Shown here: positions 15,095-27,010 of the stretch, in pieces
How positions within the stretch are numbered: position 1 is the first letter of the stretch
Layout of the letters: each line of letters starts with the position of its first letter
NCBI GenBank assembly: GCA_003508835.1
Contig: PUFA01000202.1
Location: 2,852,001 to 2,916,000, forward strand
Source: Eonycteris spelaea
Taxonomy: Eukaryota > Chordata > Mammalia > Chiroptera > Pteropodidae
Length of the DNA stretch: 64,000 bases
Direction: 5' to 3'
Position numbers and translations under genes: made by a program
Notes under the pieces: generated by a model
Seen by the model: the letters and a program-made list of their open reading frames with translations, nothing else
What the model was told of the DNA's origin: nothing
Database searches by the model: none

Positions 15095-15890
15095 TAGGTA
15101 AGAGATTCTAGGTGTGGAAGTGTTTAATTATAAAACTCTGGACACTTAGATTGCTTCCATATCTTGGCTGTTGTGATAATGCTAATAAACACAGGGGTGC
15201 ATCTACTGTTTTCGATTCATGTTTTGGATTTCTTTGGATAAATAACCCAGAAGCTGAAATTGCTGGGTCATACGATAGTCCTAGTTTTACTATTCTGAGG
15301 GACGTCCATACTGTTTTTCATAGTGGCTGCACCCACTGACCATCCCACCCACGGTGTGGTACATAGATTCAACGGAATCTTACTAAGCCATAAAAAAGAT
15401 GGAATCCTACCATTAGTGACAACATGGTGGGACCTAGAGGGTATTATACTAAGTGAAATAAGTCAGACAGAGAAAGACAAATACCATATGATTTTGCTTA
15501 ACTGTGGAAACTAAAAACAAACAAACAAACAAACAAAATAGAAACAAACTCATAGATATGGAGAATAAATTAATGGTCGCCAGAGGGGATGGCTGTTGGG
15601 GGAATGGGTGAAAAAGGTGAAGGGATTACGAAGTAGAAAGTGGCAGTAATAAAAGTAGTCACGGGGATATAAAGTACAGCGCAGGGAATATAGTCAGTAA
15701 TATTGTAGTAACTATGCTGGGTGGGGCCTAGACTTATCGCTGTGATCACTTTGTACGGTATAGAAATGTCTAACCACTATATTGTACGCCTGAAACTAAT
15801 ATAACATTGTGCATCAACTGTAATTGAAAAACAAATTTAAAATAATAATAAACACTAATAAATAAATAAAAATTTAAAAACCAAGATATT
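15095..15890 (+). mobile_element. L1 3' end, 5'-truncated with internal deletion
   Basis: The order of blocks is that of a Laurasiatherian L1 3' end: 'ATAAACACAGGGGTGCATCT', 'AATTGCTGGGTCATACGATA', 'CATAGTGGCTGCACCCACTG', then after a deletion near 15.34 kb 'CTAAGTGAAATAAGTCAGAC', 'GGGAATATAGTCAGTAATAT' and 'CTGAAACTAATATAACATTG'. It ends in an A-rich tail at about 15823-15890. A short AAAC microsatellite sits inside at 15513-15537. Frames are broken, so it is dead. It is the best lineage marker in the window. Confidence 0.8.
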
Positions 15891-17674
15891 ATGGAGACTT
15901 TGACCCTAGTTTTATTGTCTGATCCTTTTCCTCCCTCGCTGGAAGAGCATTTCATTCATTCTAAGCTACAAGGCTCACATTCACCATCCATCAAGGTGAG
16001 CGTAGTGAGACGGGGCTTCAGGACAGACTGGAAATTCCAGGTAATAAATCATGAGCTTCACTGACTCATATCTTCACTGCTGGCCAGGGGAAAGTCCCCT
16101 CTGTTGGCTGCTGCAGACTTCTTTCCATGAAAAGGGCCATGATCAAATTCCCGGAGTATGGTAAATTTGTTATGAGGTGATAAACAGGAAGCACAGAATT
16201 AAAACTAAAAAAAGAAAAAATATTTAACTCCCAAATACTCTTTATGATAGATCTATTTAGACAATACCTGGTCAGAGAAGATCTCGATGTCTTATTCTTT
16301 CTGTTCTTCTAACGTCTATGCTATGAGAACAAGAAGGAATAAATTATTGAGAACTTATAGGACAAATAAGTGAAGGATTGAACGGTGTATCACATTAGTT
16401 CGTATGAAAATAATAAAATGAACAGAATTGAAACAAAAACATGACCTAAAATCTTACCCTTTTACTATATTTTAATGTATACATTGTTTCACACTTTATT
16501 CACAGGTTTGCCTATTTTTTAACAGAGGTATAATGAAAATACACATACACACCAACACAAATACACAGAGACAAATCTTACGTCCACAGGCTGGACCGGC
16601 CTGGGGGTGAACATCAGGTCACACTAACAACCATCAGATCACATTTCTCTGACTCCCCACTCCAGTCACTGTGCAGACCACAACACTGCGCTCTCTCTAC
16701 TTCCTTTATGGGAAACCGAGAAATAATAAAACCAAGAAAATCTCCCTAGAGTCCCTGCTCCTGGCTCGGGCTGTGCTCGAGGCTGAATCGTTATCCGTTT
16801 GGTCCGCACTTGCGAGTTCAGCTCCATTCCGGACTCGGAGATGGACCGATACCCAGGAAGGGCATAAGGAGCCACAGAGCCCAAGCTCACTGACTTAGAA
16901 TCAAGTCAGTCTTATTGCTAGTCCTGCTGGGACCTTATGCTCTTGTTCATGAGATACGCCTGGACTTCCAACACATCACTTTCTGCTGCGGCGTTGGTGC
17001 CCGGGGGCCTGCTTGAATCCCCGTGTCTAATTTCCTACCTTGACTCCTGGCTTAGAACTCTAGCTCTTGTCCTGTGTCTCCCAGTCCTAGAGATTGAAGT
17101 CCCAGCCCTGACCCTCGGTGGCCCGGCTTGGTTCCTGATGCCACCTAATATCCTGCCAGGCTTTCCCGAGGCTCTGCACTGCCTACCGGCCCAGTTAGTC
17201 ACCTGCTACAACCCCCTGGGCTTCCTCATGTTACCTCCTGCTGAAGCCTCGCCTGCTGGGACAATGGCCAGGCTTGGGGGTCTTGCTTCCTCCTGGTTAG
17301 CCCATCACCAGTGCTAATGGAACCCCAGTTCTGACCCTAAATTCAACCCTAATGAAGCTGAAGGAGAGAGAGAAAGATAAATGGAGGAGACAGGACTCAA
17401 GCAAAAAGGGAGAGGTGGAAATGCTTAGCAGACGGATCTTAATAGGGCGGCTTTGCATGGGCACATGGGGTACAGCCCTGAGCTCCTCATATAGGGAGAA
17501 GGGGGTGTGTTTTTGGAGTCTGTTCTGTCCCGATGGAAGGTGTGATGTACTGATGGACGGTCTGTGGTCAACAGGCCGACTGCAAGTCAAATCAGATCTA
17601 TGGGTTGTTGTTGCGGTTTGCCTCGCTCTCAAATGTTTGTAGCAGGGGTTCTTAACCTGGAATCCATGTGTTCC

Positions 17675-17703
17675 GGAGGGCGGGGGCGGGGGTGGGGGGT
17701 GGG
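17675..17703 (+). other. G-run cluster (G-quadruplex candidate)
   Basis: Five G runs of three to six bases separated by single C or T bases. It fits the G4 pattern. Confidence 0.5.
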
Positions 17704-19215
17704 TGTCCATGTACAGGCTCTGGGAGATAGTGCGCCCGCGGTTTTTCTAGAGGGAAGGTTTCAGTGGTTTAGATAGAGTCACATGTGAGCTCATGACTGA
17801 CAACTCAAGAAATTCTCCCACGAAACTCCTGCAAGGCTGAGTTTAGGGGTCAGGCATTTCTCATCAACTCTTTCTCTCCACACTAAGCTTTCTAGAACTT
17901 TCGGGTTGTGAATAAAGTGAAGACACGTATTTTTATTATAATGGATAAACAATTACATATACACATATAGACATAAAATGTCTATACACGTCCATATAAT
18001 GTACAAATAAAATTATATATGTATATAAAATTATATATCTATAAAATTATACTATATATATTATATATATATATATATATTATATGGGTCTACATTCAAC
18101 CTCGCTCTTTTTAAAGACTAACTTGCAAAGCAATTCACTAGCATTAGCATGTGATGCTTGATTGAAATTAGTTTAATTAGTTTGATAGCCTCATGGGCTT
18201 CTAAGTAAATGAAAACAGAAAGTTTGTGAAAGGCCATGCCCTGGGGAAAAGAGATACCATCTAGTTCAGATGCAGAAAATAACATGCAACTGATCTTAGC
18301 AGAAAGAGGCCCAGGACTCAGCTGTATTTGGATGTGGTGAGATTGGGGGTTGCTGAGCAGGGGGCTACTTTGGAAGATATTCTGCCGAAAGAGAAACACC
18401 TTGGTCTTCTCCCTAAAGAGAAGCTGATTATCCCAAAACATCAAAGAGCCCCCTGATCTTGTGCTTCACACTGAGCTAGGATTATCATCTGACTTTCATC
18501 GAGAAACTAGCCATGTAATAGAGAAGATGTCGGCAGAGGGCAGAGCCACAGGAGTCAGAATAAGCTTAGGGAGCCTCTAGCGGATGAGTCACTCACCGTC
18601 TGCCACAAATACAGGTGTTTTGGGGCCCCTAGAGGGTTTCAGAAGTCATCTGAGCCAAAAGTGGAAAATTCACCTAATAATCAAGATTTCCACCTCTTTT
18701 GAGAAGTCTGAAAACATCGTAACACTGGCCTTGAGTACCCATGGGGTCGCTTGTTGACAGATGTTCCCTTAGAAGAGGAAGTTCTCGCTAGTGCCCTGTG
18801 GCCTGCTCTGGAGGCCAGGAATCGTGTCATCGGGGAGCTGAAGGGGCAGGGCCGACATGACGGGTGACATCGGAGAGCCTGTTTGGGATCCCAGAAGCTC
18901 GTGGGCCTGGAGTTGGTTTTGTCCCGTAGTTTCAGGCATTGCTCTTGCCCTCCACGACCAGGAGACCTTATTTCTGCTTTTCAGCTCCTTCTCCTGACGG
19001 CTGTTCAGGTGTGACTCCAATATCCACTCCAGCTTCAAATGGATAAATAGTTGCTCTTTCAACAGACAATTTCTGGTTGCCTACAATCTGTCAATCGCAC
19101 AAGGTGCTAAGAACACAGTCCTGCGCAGAGAGGAACTTAGAACTAGACAGTGGCTAATGTGACTAAAATGTTTGTGGGTAAAGGGATGCAATCTGACCTG
19201 GTAATAAAAATCTGT

Positions 19216-19229
19216 CCACCAGATGGCGC
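19216..19229 (+). promoter_or_regulatory. Candidate CTCF site
   Basis: CCACCAGATGGCGC fits the CTCF core CCASYAGRKGGCRS at every position, plus-strand orientation. It lies in the PHGDH-ZNF697 intergenic region. Occupancy is unknown. Confidence 0.55.
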
Positions 19230-19825
19230 TCAAGAGACTCCAGTTTAATGAAACAATTAAGAAAAAATAAAAAAGGAAAATTTACCCGTAGAAGAACAAA
19301 TAACACTATGACTTCTATTTTACATGTACTCTGCTGTTCTATCAAACTGTTACATTCCCCACCCCCAGGGCTCTGCGTGTGACATTCGGACCAGAAGGAA
19401 CACCTGCCTCCACAACGCCCTGCCCAGCCAGCACTAACCTGCAGGCTGAGCACTTCCGGTTACACTAGGAAAGAACTGGCCGTCGGACAGGTGGGCTGCC
19501 TGATAAGATTCCTCGTTGGGGATGGTGGGCTGATTTTTACCTGCGTTCATTACCCAGCTGGGCTTGGGAACAAGCCACGTCTCTTCTCTGCTCTGATCTG
19601 GGCTTCTGCCGTCTGCTTATCTGCTGCGTAATTTGATCCAATATGTCGAATTTGTTTAATGTGCCATCTCTTCCAACTGTTTACAGCTTTTCAAAACTTT
19701 CTTTTCCTGATCGTAATAAGCTCGTGAAAAGAAATGTAAAGTAATGACTTGGACAGGGTGTAATTCCACGATTTAACACTTGGGGTGCTGTTCAGAGTTT
19801 GGCGTAAGTAAGTATTCATCTAGAA

Positions 19826-20010
19826 CAGAGTTTCTTAACCTCAGCACTTTTGGTATTTGGGGCCAGAAAATTCTGTTTGGAGGACTGCCCTGTAGGGTGT
19901 TTAGCAGAATCCGTGGCCTCTAACCACTAACTGCCAGTAGTAACCCTCCCCATCACCACCACTATCCATTTGTGACAATCAAAAATGTATCCAGACAGTG
20001 CCAAATGGCC
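19826..20010 (+). mobile_element. MER20-like hAT-Charlie DNA transposon relic
   Basis: It begins CAGAGTTTCTTAACCTCAGC, then GTAGGGTGTTTAGCAGAATC, GTGGCCTCTAACCACTAA and TATCCAGACAGTGCCAAATG, matching the MER20 block order over most of its length. Non-autonomous and fixed. Confidence 0.75.
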
Positions 20011-20029
20011 TCACAGTGTACAGACTTTT

Positions 20030-20350
20030 CTGTAATTCGCTTCTTTTCCTTCCTTTCTTTTTTTTTTTAACTTAATAACAGGTTGTGGTCATGTTTCCAC
20101 TTCAGAACATCTGGATCTATTATTACATTCTTTATCGTTTTATATTATTATTTAACTTGTTATCTTCTATTAATGATCATTTGGATCATTTCAAAATTTT
20201 CTTCCTAGTATTACAAACATACCTGGGTGAAAAGTTATATAATTTTAAACCCAAGCTGTCTGTAGCTATTTCTGCCTTCCCTCAAAGGTATATTTCATAT
20301 CAAAGAAACATTCAACATCTATACTGTTTCCCCTTCTTGTATAAATCCTG
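20030..20350 (+). repeat. Possible L1-type 3' fragment
   Basis: A T run followed by 'AACTTAATAACAGGTTGTGG' and AT-rich sequence including 'TATTACAAACATACCTGGGT' is reminiscent of old L1 tails. Weak. Confidence 0.25.
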
Positions 20351-20734
20351 GTGGGTAAAAGGTAAAGTCTGAAATGTGAAAACATCTACCCATTTTCGGT
20401 GTGGCGAAAGCCCGAGGCATAATTAGTGGTCCTCTGAGTAATCCAGCCTTTTATCGAAGCTTGGGGGATGCAAAGAGAGGCTCAGGATTGGACCAGTTTA
20501 GCAAAACTGTTCTGCGTATCAGGCAGGCATCTGTTCTCTCCTGCAGTAAGTAGCCCAAGGCGAAGCAAGCCCTGGAAACGCAGAGCTGATAAGATGCGAG
20601 GGAGAGTCCACAGCTGAAGGGAGGAGGTCACGTGACAGTCAGGACAGGAGCCCGTGGAGCAATGGAGCCAGTGAGGAATTATTCCTGGGACGGCAGCCAA
20701 AGGGATTTTATGTATGAGAATGTCGAATGTAGAT

Positions 20735-21045
20735 TTTTAATTGAGGTATAATTAACAATATTATATTAGTTCCAGGTATGCAACATGATGATCTGATATT
20801 TGCATATATTGCAAAATAATTACTACGATAAGTGCAGTTAACATTCATCAGCATACATACTTATACTTTTTATTTCATGAGAATTTTCAAGATCTATTCT
20901 CCTAACTACATTCACATACGCAATAAGCATTATTTATGATAGTGATATACTAACCGTACGTCTTCATGACTTACTAACTTGGCAGCTGGAGATCGGTACC
21001 TTTCGACCCTCTTTGCCCACATCGCCCACCCCCACACCCCATCTC
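20735..21045 (+). repeat. L1M 3' UTR fragment
   Basis: 'TTGAGGTATAATTAACAATA', 'GTTCCAGGTATGCAACATGA', 'CAGTTAACATTCATCAGCAT' and 'GTACCTTTCGACCCTCTTTG' follow the standard L1M tail in order. Confidence 0.65.
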
Positions 21046-21310
21046 TCCCTCCGAGACTTCCAGAAGGCAGACCACCACTTCCCATGGCCAGAGGTCCTGA
21101 CGAGGCTCTCCTCTGTTTTCCACAGTCACTGCGATCACCTCTGGGTCCTGGTCTTGCCACTGCTGTCCTTCTCTGGACATCTGAGTCTCCCCTGGTCTCC
21201 TGGGCTCCCTCTGGCCAGCACATCCACATGTCCGGGAGAGGACAATTCTCGCATTTCCGCCACACCCTTGGCCTCCAGGGCTTACACATATCGTGGGAAT
21301 GGTGATGGCT

Positions 21311-21334
21311 AGGTGGGGGTGGGGGTGGGGGCTA
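21311..21334 (+). other. G-quadruplex candidate
   Basis: Four G runs, mostly of five bases, separated by single T bases: a near-ideal four-tract quadruplex with one-base loops. Confidence 0.65.
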
Positions 21335-21516
21335 TGCCTGGAGCAGCTGCCCCGCTCTAATTCCAGACACATTTCTTTATTCCAGGTCACTCATTCCCTA
21401 GGGGTCGGTTGAGGGTCCCCACTGCCCTGCCTCTCTCTGGGTTCTCCAGTTGACTAGACAGCTCATATACTTCTGAACTCCAATTACAGACAGGGTTCCG
21501 GTTCTTTCCTGGCCAA

Positions 21517-21630
21517 TAGGGTGACCAACTCATCCCAATATGGCTCAGATTTCCCCAGTTTTAGCACCGAATGTCCCATATCCCCCAACTCTCCCTCAGT
21601 CCCAGTCAAACTAGGACAATTGGTCACCTA
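21517..21630. mobile_element. Small MITE-like element with terminal inverted repeats
   Basis: The ends TAGGGTGACCAA and TTGGTCACCTA are inverted copies of each other with one mismatch or indel, about 114 bases apart, with further inverted similarity inside. This is the structure of a short palindromic DNA-transposon derivative. Family not assigned. Confidence 0.55.
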
Positions 21631-23421
21631 CCAACCCGGCTTCTGGGGCCCAAAACAGGGCCCCTTGACACAGAGAGACATCTGTTCCATTTCCCCCAAA
21701 TCTCCCATGGCAGTTGAGAAGATAATTTGCCCGGAGCACAAACAGGGCCTTTAGGGGAGAGTGTTGCTTGTCTTTATGCAAGCCTATTGGCTAGGCCTTG
21801 ACAAGAAAATTGAGAAATTGAGGGACCAAACAAACAAACTATGACCCACAATCAATGGAAGAGCCTGACCTAAATCCGGCAGGCCTAATTCTTCCTGGCC
21901 AAGACGTAGCACGTCCAGACACTTCTTGGGGAGTCAGGACCGGAGGGTCCGTGGGCTCCCAGCCTGGGCCACTTGCATAAATGCAAGACTCATGGGGGAA
22001 ATGAGCCAGATGATCAGAATTCTCACCGATCATCCCCCAAAAGAGGTAAGTGGATGTTCCACGGACGGTCCAAGCATCCTAGTGGTTTGTCGGGAGAGAC
22101 CTTGGGACCAGGTGGAAGGCTCGGCTCTTTAGAATGAGTGTCAACCAAGGAGTTAAAAATCCCCATTGTCATGGGCCACGGAGTGACACACAGGAGAGGC
22201 TGAATTGGCTAAAGTGTGTTCTGTTGGGAGCCTGGTGTCTTCAGACGAAGCTGAAGAACAATGAAATATTAACAAGACCATTGTTCTCAGATAATACACT
22301 GTGAGCGGTGTTGATTTTAGGCCGTGGTCCGTAAACACACCCAGGTGAAGATAAGTCTGAAGTCAAATACTCTTCACCAAATAACAAACAAACGAACAAG
22401 GCTTGCTTCCTCCAAAACATGAAATAGAAATACTGCTATGTTACATGTTTGCAAAAGGAATATGTTTTGTGCCGAAACTAGATTTTAGTATAAGTGAAAG
22501 ATAAACATTTATGAGTAGAATTGAGAATCGCGAACATTTTTCCTATCACCTTATTTTTTTCCTGGGAAAATGTTACTGTGGTTCAAAGCCAATTCAAAAA
22601 CAAAACAAAAAAAAACAAAAATCAAAAACCAAAACCAAAACAAAACACAAAACAAAAAACACGTTCCTGTTTACGGAGTAAGTAAAAGCCGTAGATGAGA
22701 GTTTCTGCCCCAGGATGACTGGCTGGGATTCCACTCTGCCTTGCTTCCCATCTGCTCTCTTAAGTTAAACATTTCCTACTGAAGACTCAGCTTTGCTCTT
22801 AATTTACCTTGCAAATCTTGTGATTCAAATAATTCGAAGAGGAATCGGATGCCCGATGGATCGAGATGTGACCGTGTGGAACAAGAGCTGATTTCTTCCT
22901 CTGCAGTGTGGGGTGGGGGGGGGGGAGGCTCCAGGCTGGCTGCGCACAGGGAGCGGATCCCATAGTGAACAAGCCTCAAACAACGTGGGCAGCGAAGTTA
23001 GAGTCAGCGTTACCCAGTTTATGGGGCTCAGTTAGGACTCCCTCACAGCGGGAGGGGTTTCAGCGGATGATTTCTTACTGTTGTTCAGGTCGTTCCGGCG
23101 ATGGCAGCCGGAGAAGCTGGGGTGGGGCAAAGTCTCCCACTCCTGACCCTGGTAAGCTTTCTCCGCTGTGGCCCCCGCCCCGACCCCTCACCTGCTCTCT
23201 CTCGCCATCGTTTCACCTCCTGCAGCGTGACCTCGGCCCAGTCCTTAAATACGTCTGTTTTGATTTCCTCAGGAGCGAGATGATCCCATCGCACGGTTGT
23301 TGAGCAAATGAGGTCACGTGAGAGGCGGCTCGTAAAGGGTAGATGGCTTCTGGAGCCCGTTCCTCTCCGCCAGACCTAGCTGGGAGTGATGAAAGAGAAC
23401 GCAACCAAGTTCTGTGAACCT

Positions 23422-23435
23422 CCACTAGGGGGCGG
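23422..23435 (+). promoter_or_regulatory. Candidate CTCF site
   Basis: CCACTAGGGGGCGG matches the CTCF core at every position, same orientation as the site at 19216 and 4.2 kb to its right. Confidence 0.6.
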
Positions 23436-23862
23436 CCTTTCACGCCCCCAGATTCCCTGTGCAGTTCTGGTCCAAATTCAGCAGGGGGAACCCCAGGGCT
23501 TTTTTTCTTAGCCTTAAACTGGCAAGGAAATACTGCCTTTGGCCTCTCAGCCTAGAAATCGGACCTTGTTCTTATTTAAGGTTATGTCCAGGAGGACTCT
23601 CTTTATGCCTTTGGCAAATAATACCCTAAGCAATCCAGCGGGGTTGAAGTCTGTTTTTATAGGACGATATTGTGGCCAGCAGGGCAGAAAAACACTGATG
23701 ACGAATGTATGCAGAAGTGTCAACTACGTCAGCATGCGGTAAGGGGTGTACAAGCCACTTGAGGACATGGCAAAAGGAATTGGTAGAGGTGGGAATAGTT
23801 GTTTAAAGTCTATTTGGTGCTGGGTGTCTTACAGGTATATTCGTTCACTTAATCCTCTATTA

Positions 23863-24067
23863 CAGGGGTTAGCAAACTATGGCCCAAAGGTCAAGTTCGG
23901 TGGGCTGACTGTTTCTGTAAGGAAAACATCTCTTGAGCACGGCCATGTGCCTTTGTTTACATATTGTCCATATGTCCTTACTGCCCGAAGGCAGAGAGAT
24001 CAGATGGCCCTGAGCGTCTCAGGTATTTACAATCTGTCTCACTATAGAAAAGGTTTGCTGACTCCTG
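23863..24067 (+). mobile_element. hAT-Charlie MER-type DNA transposon relic
   Basis: It begins CAGGGGTTAGCAAACTATGG and ends GGTTTGCTGACTCCTG, with 'TGTTTACATATTGTCC' inside, the full-length layout (about 200 bases) of a common non-autonomous hAT relic. The termini are near-perfect inverted repeats. Another copy lies at 61263-61482. Confidence 0.8.
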
Positions 24068-24338
24068 CCCCGTAACCCTGTGAGATGGGCGTTATTCACA
24101 TTTCACTGATGAAGAAGCCAAAACCCAGAAGCATTAAGCGATTAACCGACCGGTCTCTTTGCGGAGCCTTTGAGCCAAAGCCCTTGCCCTCTGTGCCGTT
24201 CTGGCTCAGCCGCCTCCCACCACGGGCCGGAGGCCACGGGAGCACAGATCCCGATGCGTCTTCCCTGCTCCTCGGAGCAGTGTTCTTAGCCTCGGCTCTT
24301 CCTTCCTCCCCCAGCAAGTGCCCGCACAGACCTGGCCT

Positions 24339-24412
24339 CTCACACTGTGCACCTCACGCTGGCACCTCACACTGTGCATCTCACACTGGGCACCTCACAC
24401 TGAGCATCTCAC
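24339..24412 (+). repeat. 14-bp minisatellite
   Basis: Five tandem copies of CTCACACTGNGCAY (one is 13 bases) followed by a partial sixth. Confidence 0.85.
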
Positions 24413-25079
24413 CCCCTCTAATGAATTCACACCGCTCTGCCTGGCGTTTCCAGGGTCCGCATGTCAGCTCGCTGTCCCGCCTCACTCCCGCCTCCCGCGC
24501 TGAGCCTCTCTGGAGCTGACCTGGTGCCTTCAGGGTTCCCAAGCGCTCCTCCCTCTTCCTTGCTCCATGCCTCCACTCCAGGGGTCCACTACTTCCAGGT
24601 AACAGCACCCCCCCCTCACCTCCCCTGGTCCTCGATCCCACCCTGTGCCCCGGGAGCCCTGCCTGGACCGCCCACCGGCCAGTGACCTCTCCCTCCGGCA
24701 AGGCGGCACCGGTGGCTCTTCCCGTTCCCTTCCCCGGTGCTGCCTTGCAGAAGCGTTTTATTGTCCAAAGGAGATTTCCTGAGTGGGGATTGGGTGCACG
24801 CCTCCCTCAGCACCCCGGCGGCCCGCACCAGCCACACCGGTGCTGTATCCTGCTGGGCTGGCCTGATCCGTGATCCGTCTTCCACAGAAATAAACCCTAT
24901 TTGCCCCTCCACACGACTCCGCGTGTAACTGAGAGCACCATACGGGTACCTGGATATGGTGGGGCGTAAAACGTGATGAGAGGAAGGAAACTGGGGAAAG
25001 AGTGCAAGGAAGGCAGCGTCTCACCTTCACTGCTCACGCTGAGGGCTGCAGTCATCAACGGCCCTGCGGTGCCTTTGCT

Positions 25080-25190
25080 AAGCGCCGGGCTGGGCAGCCT
25101 GAGATCTGGAGTCGCAGCCCATGCGGCCTTGGGGAGGTGACCGGGCCACTCCGAGCGCCAGCCCCCTCACGTGGACGCGGAGAGGGTAGG
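25080..25190 (+). repeat. MIR-like SINE
   Basis: 'GAGATCTGGAGTCGCAGCC', 'GCGGCCTTGGGGAGGTGACC' and 'CCCCTCACGTGGACGCGGAG' follow the MIR order, with unusually many CpGs retained. Confidence 0.4.
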
Positions 25191-26869
25191 GATGCCTAAT
25201 GGAGTTGCCGACCGGTCGCCAGACAACACCGCCGAGTGGCCCACGGCCATCTGGAGGGTGACCAAGGAAGTAGATGATGAAGACACTGACCGCAGCAACC
25301 ACGCTTTGATAGAAAAGCGAATTCCATCTCCTTCTTCTCACTCTGAATATTCCCAGCAGACACAAGGTTCCAGGCTGGACGCGTAGCTAAGACCCGGCCG
25401 TGTTTCCTGCTCCACTAAGTGACACCTCGGGGTCTCTGGACTGAATCCCTCTCCTTCATGACGATGGGTTCCTCCCGCTCTGAGAGAAACCAGCACCCCT
25501 CATCCCCCAACGTATTCATTTCTGCCCTAAACCTTCTTAGCTGTTCATCAGTCCAGGACACACCTGAGTTTTCCGATTTAGAAACTGACTCTCCTATGAG
25601 ACGAGGCGTTAGGGCTGATGTCAGAAACACACACGGAGAAGCGACTGGCCTTGACCACGAGCTCTGAATCCAGTCCGATCGACCGAACTCTGGCCATACA
25701 GCCCCTGCCTCTTCCCTTCTTCCTACGTGTCGGGCCAGTGTGCAATATGACCTTTAGAAACACCTGGCTTTTGCTGTGAGGTTTCGCCCCTGGCTGCTGG
25801 TTAAAAGCATATTCTTTGTAGCCATCTGAACACTTACTTCAAATAGTTATTCCCCCCGGATTCTGTGCCTTCAAAACCGTTCACATCATCCTTATCGCTG
25901 GCGAGTCCAGCCTGGGACGAAGCCTGGTTCTGATTTTCCAGCATCTTCACATGGAGTCGATGCAATTATGACAGCAGATGTAGCTAAGGGCATGATCCCC
26001 ATCAACCTTCACCTCGCACCTCGCCTGCATTCTACGCCCTCAAAAAAAAAAAAAAAAAGGCTTGACACAAAATGTAACTCTTCCATTTATTTCCAATGAG
26101 TATGTGGGTTGGCTAGTTCCGTCTCCAGCTGACTTTTTGAAGCAGTTAAATTGTTTTCTTTAGAGCAACAGCCCAAGCAAATGACCACAAATAAAATCTC
26201 ACAGGATTTAAAAAAAAGTGCATTGTTTTCTGTTCAGACTTACAGGTGCGCAGACCATGCTCTGGGCAGGAGAACACGCTGGTACAATCTGAACGCCCAG
26301 ACACACGCGTCCTGGGCCAGAACTTCCCTTTGCCTGGGTCCGGGTGGAGGTAGACGTTTCATGGGCCGGTAATCTCTATAAATGACTGTACGTGTTCATG
26401 ATTTGAGTAACTATTGGAGTCCGCTGGCGACGGATGAGGTGCCTCTGGCAGCAGCCGGAAGAAGCGGAAACTCGTCCAGTGTTCCCTGGAGGAGGAGGAG
26501 AGGGAAACAAAGTTCACCACACGAGAGGGTCAAGGTCGTGGGACCTCTGGACTAGAAAGGGTTTCCGGCCAAGAGGAGTCAGGAGGTTATGCCAGGGAGC
26601 ACGTGCAGCTGGAGTACTAACTACATGACCCAGGAAAGTCTGCTTTGCAGGGCGGGACAGCAAGAGGCTTAGACAGGAGGGGAGCCCACAGCGTCCAGGC
26701 ACGAAGGGCCGGCCAAGCCTCCCCGCTCCACTGGGAGAGCATGAATTCCGCCACTGCTCTGGGTCGTGGCTGCTGAGTCAGTCATCACTTGTAGTTTGGT
26801 AGAAGAGGGAAGGAGGGTGACACTCCTCCAGGGGTCGGTGACCCCATCCTGGGCCCTGTGCAGTGGGCG

Positions 26870-27010
26870 CTCAGCTGGGGAGGCAGGGAGGATAAACACC
26901 AGGTACATTCCAGCCCCAAGCAGCCTCCAGTCTAGTTGGGGAGACAGAACCGCAAGTTGCACAAAACATCTCACGAACCAACGAAAACAGCATAAAATAA
27001 AGCGTGAGTG
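26870..27010 (+). repeat. L2-type ancient repeat fragment
   Basis: 'GCAGCCTCCAGTCTAGTTGG' followed by GGAGACAGAACCGCAAGTTG resembles the common old repeat segment that reads '...CTTACAGTCTAG..GGGAGACAGA'. Confidence 0.4.

Larger units (their letters stand above)
8350..19200. other. Intergenic DNA, left part
   Basis: No exon or conserved protein is recognisable here. The stretch holds decayed L1, L2 and MIR copies (listed separately), an ATF4-type motif at 8693 and simple repeats such as (CAA)n near 12427-12447. The stretches at 8.35-9.0, 9.24-10.05, 12.1-13.5, 13.9-15.1 and 15.9-19.2 kb show nothing I can name. An AT-rich block at about 17.94-18.08 kb is mostly TATA-type dinucleotides. Confidence 0.6.

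Noticed and set aside
15112..15514. Open frames in the L1 tail as genes
   Set aside because: They fall in a 5'-truncated, internally deleted L1 3' end.
16937..17317. 126-residue hydrophobic open frame
   Set aside because: No known family, no promoter or splice context, and not expected between PHGDH and ZNF697.
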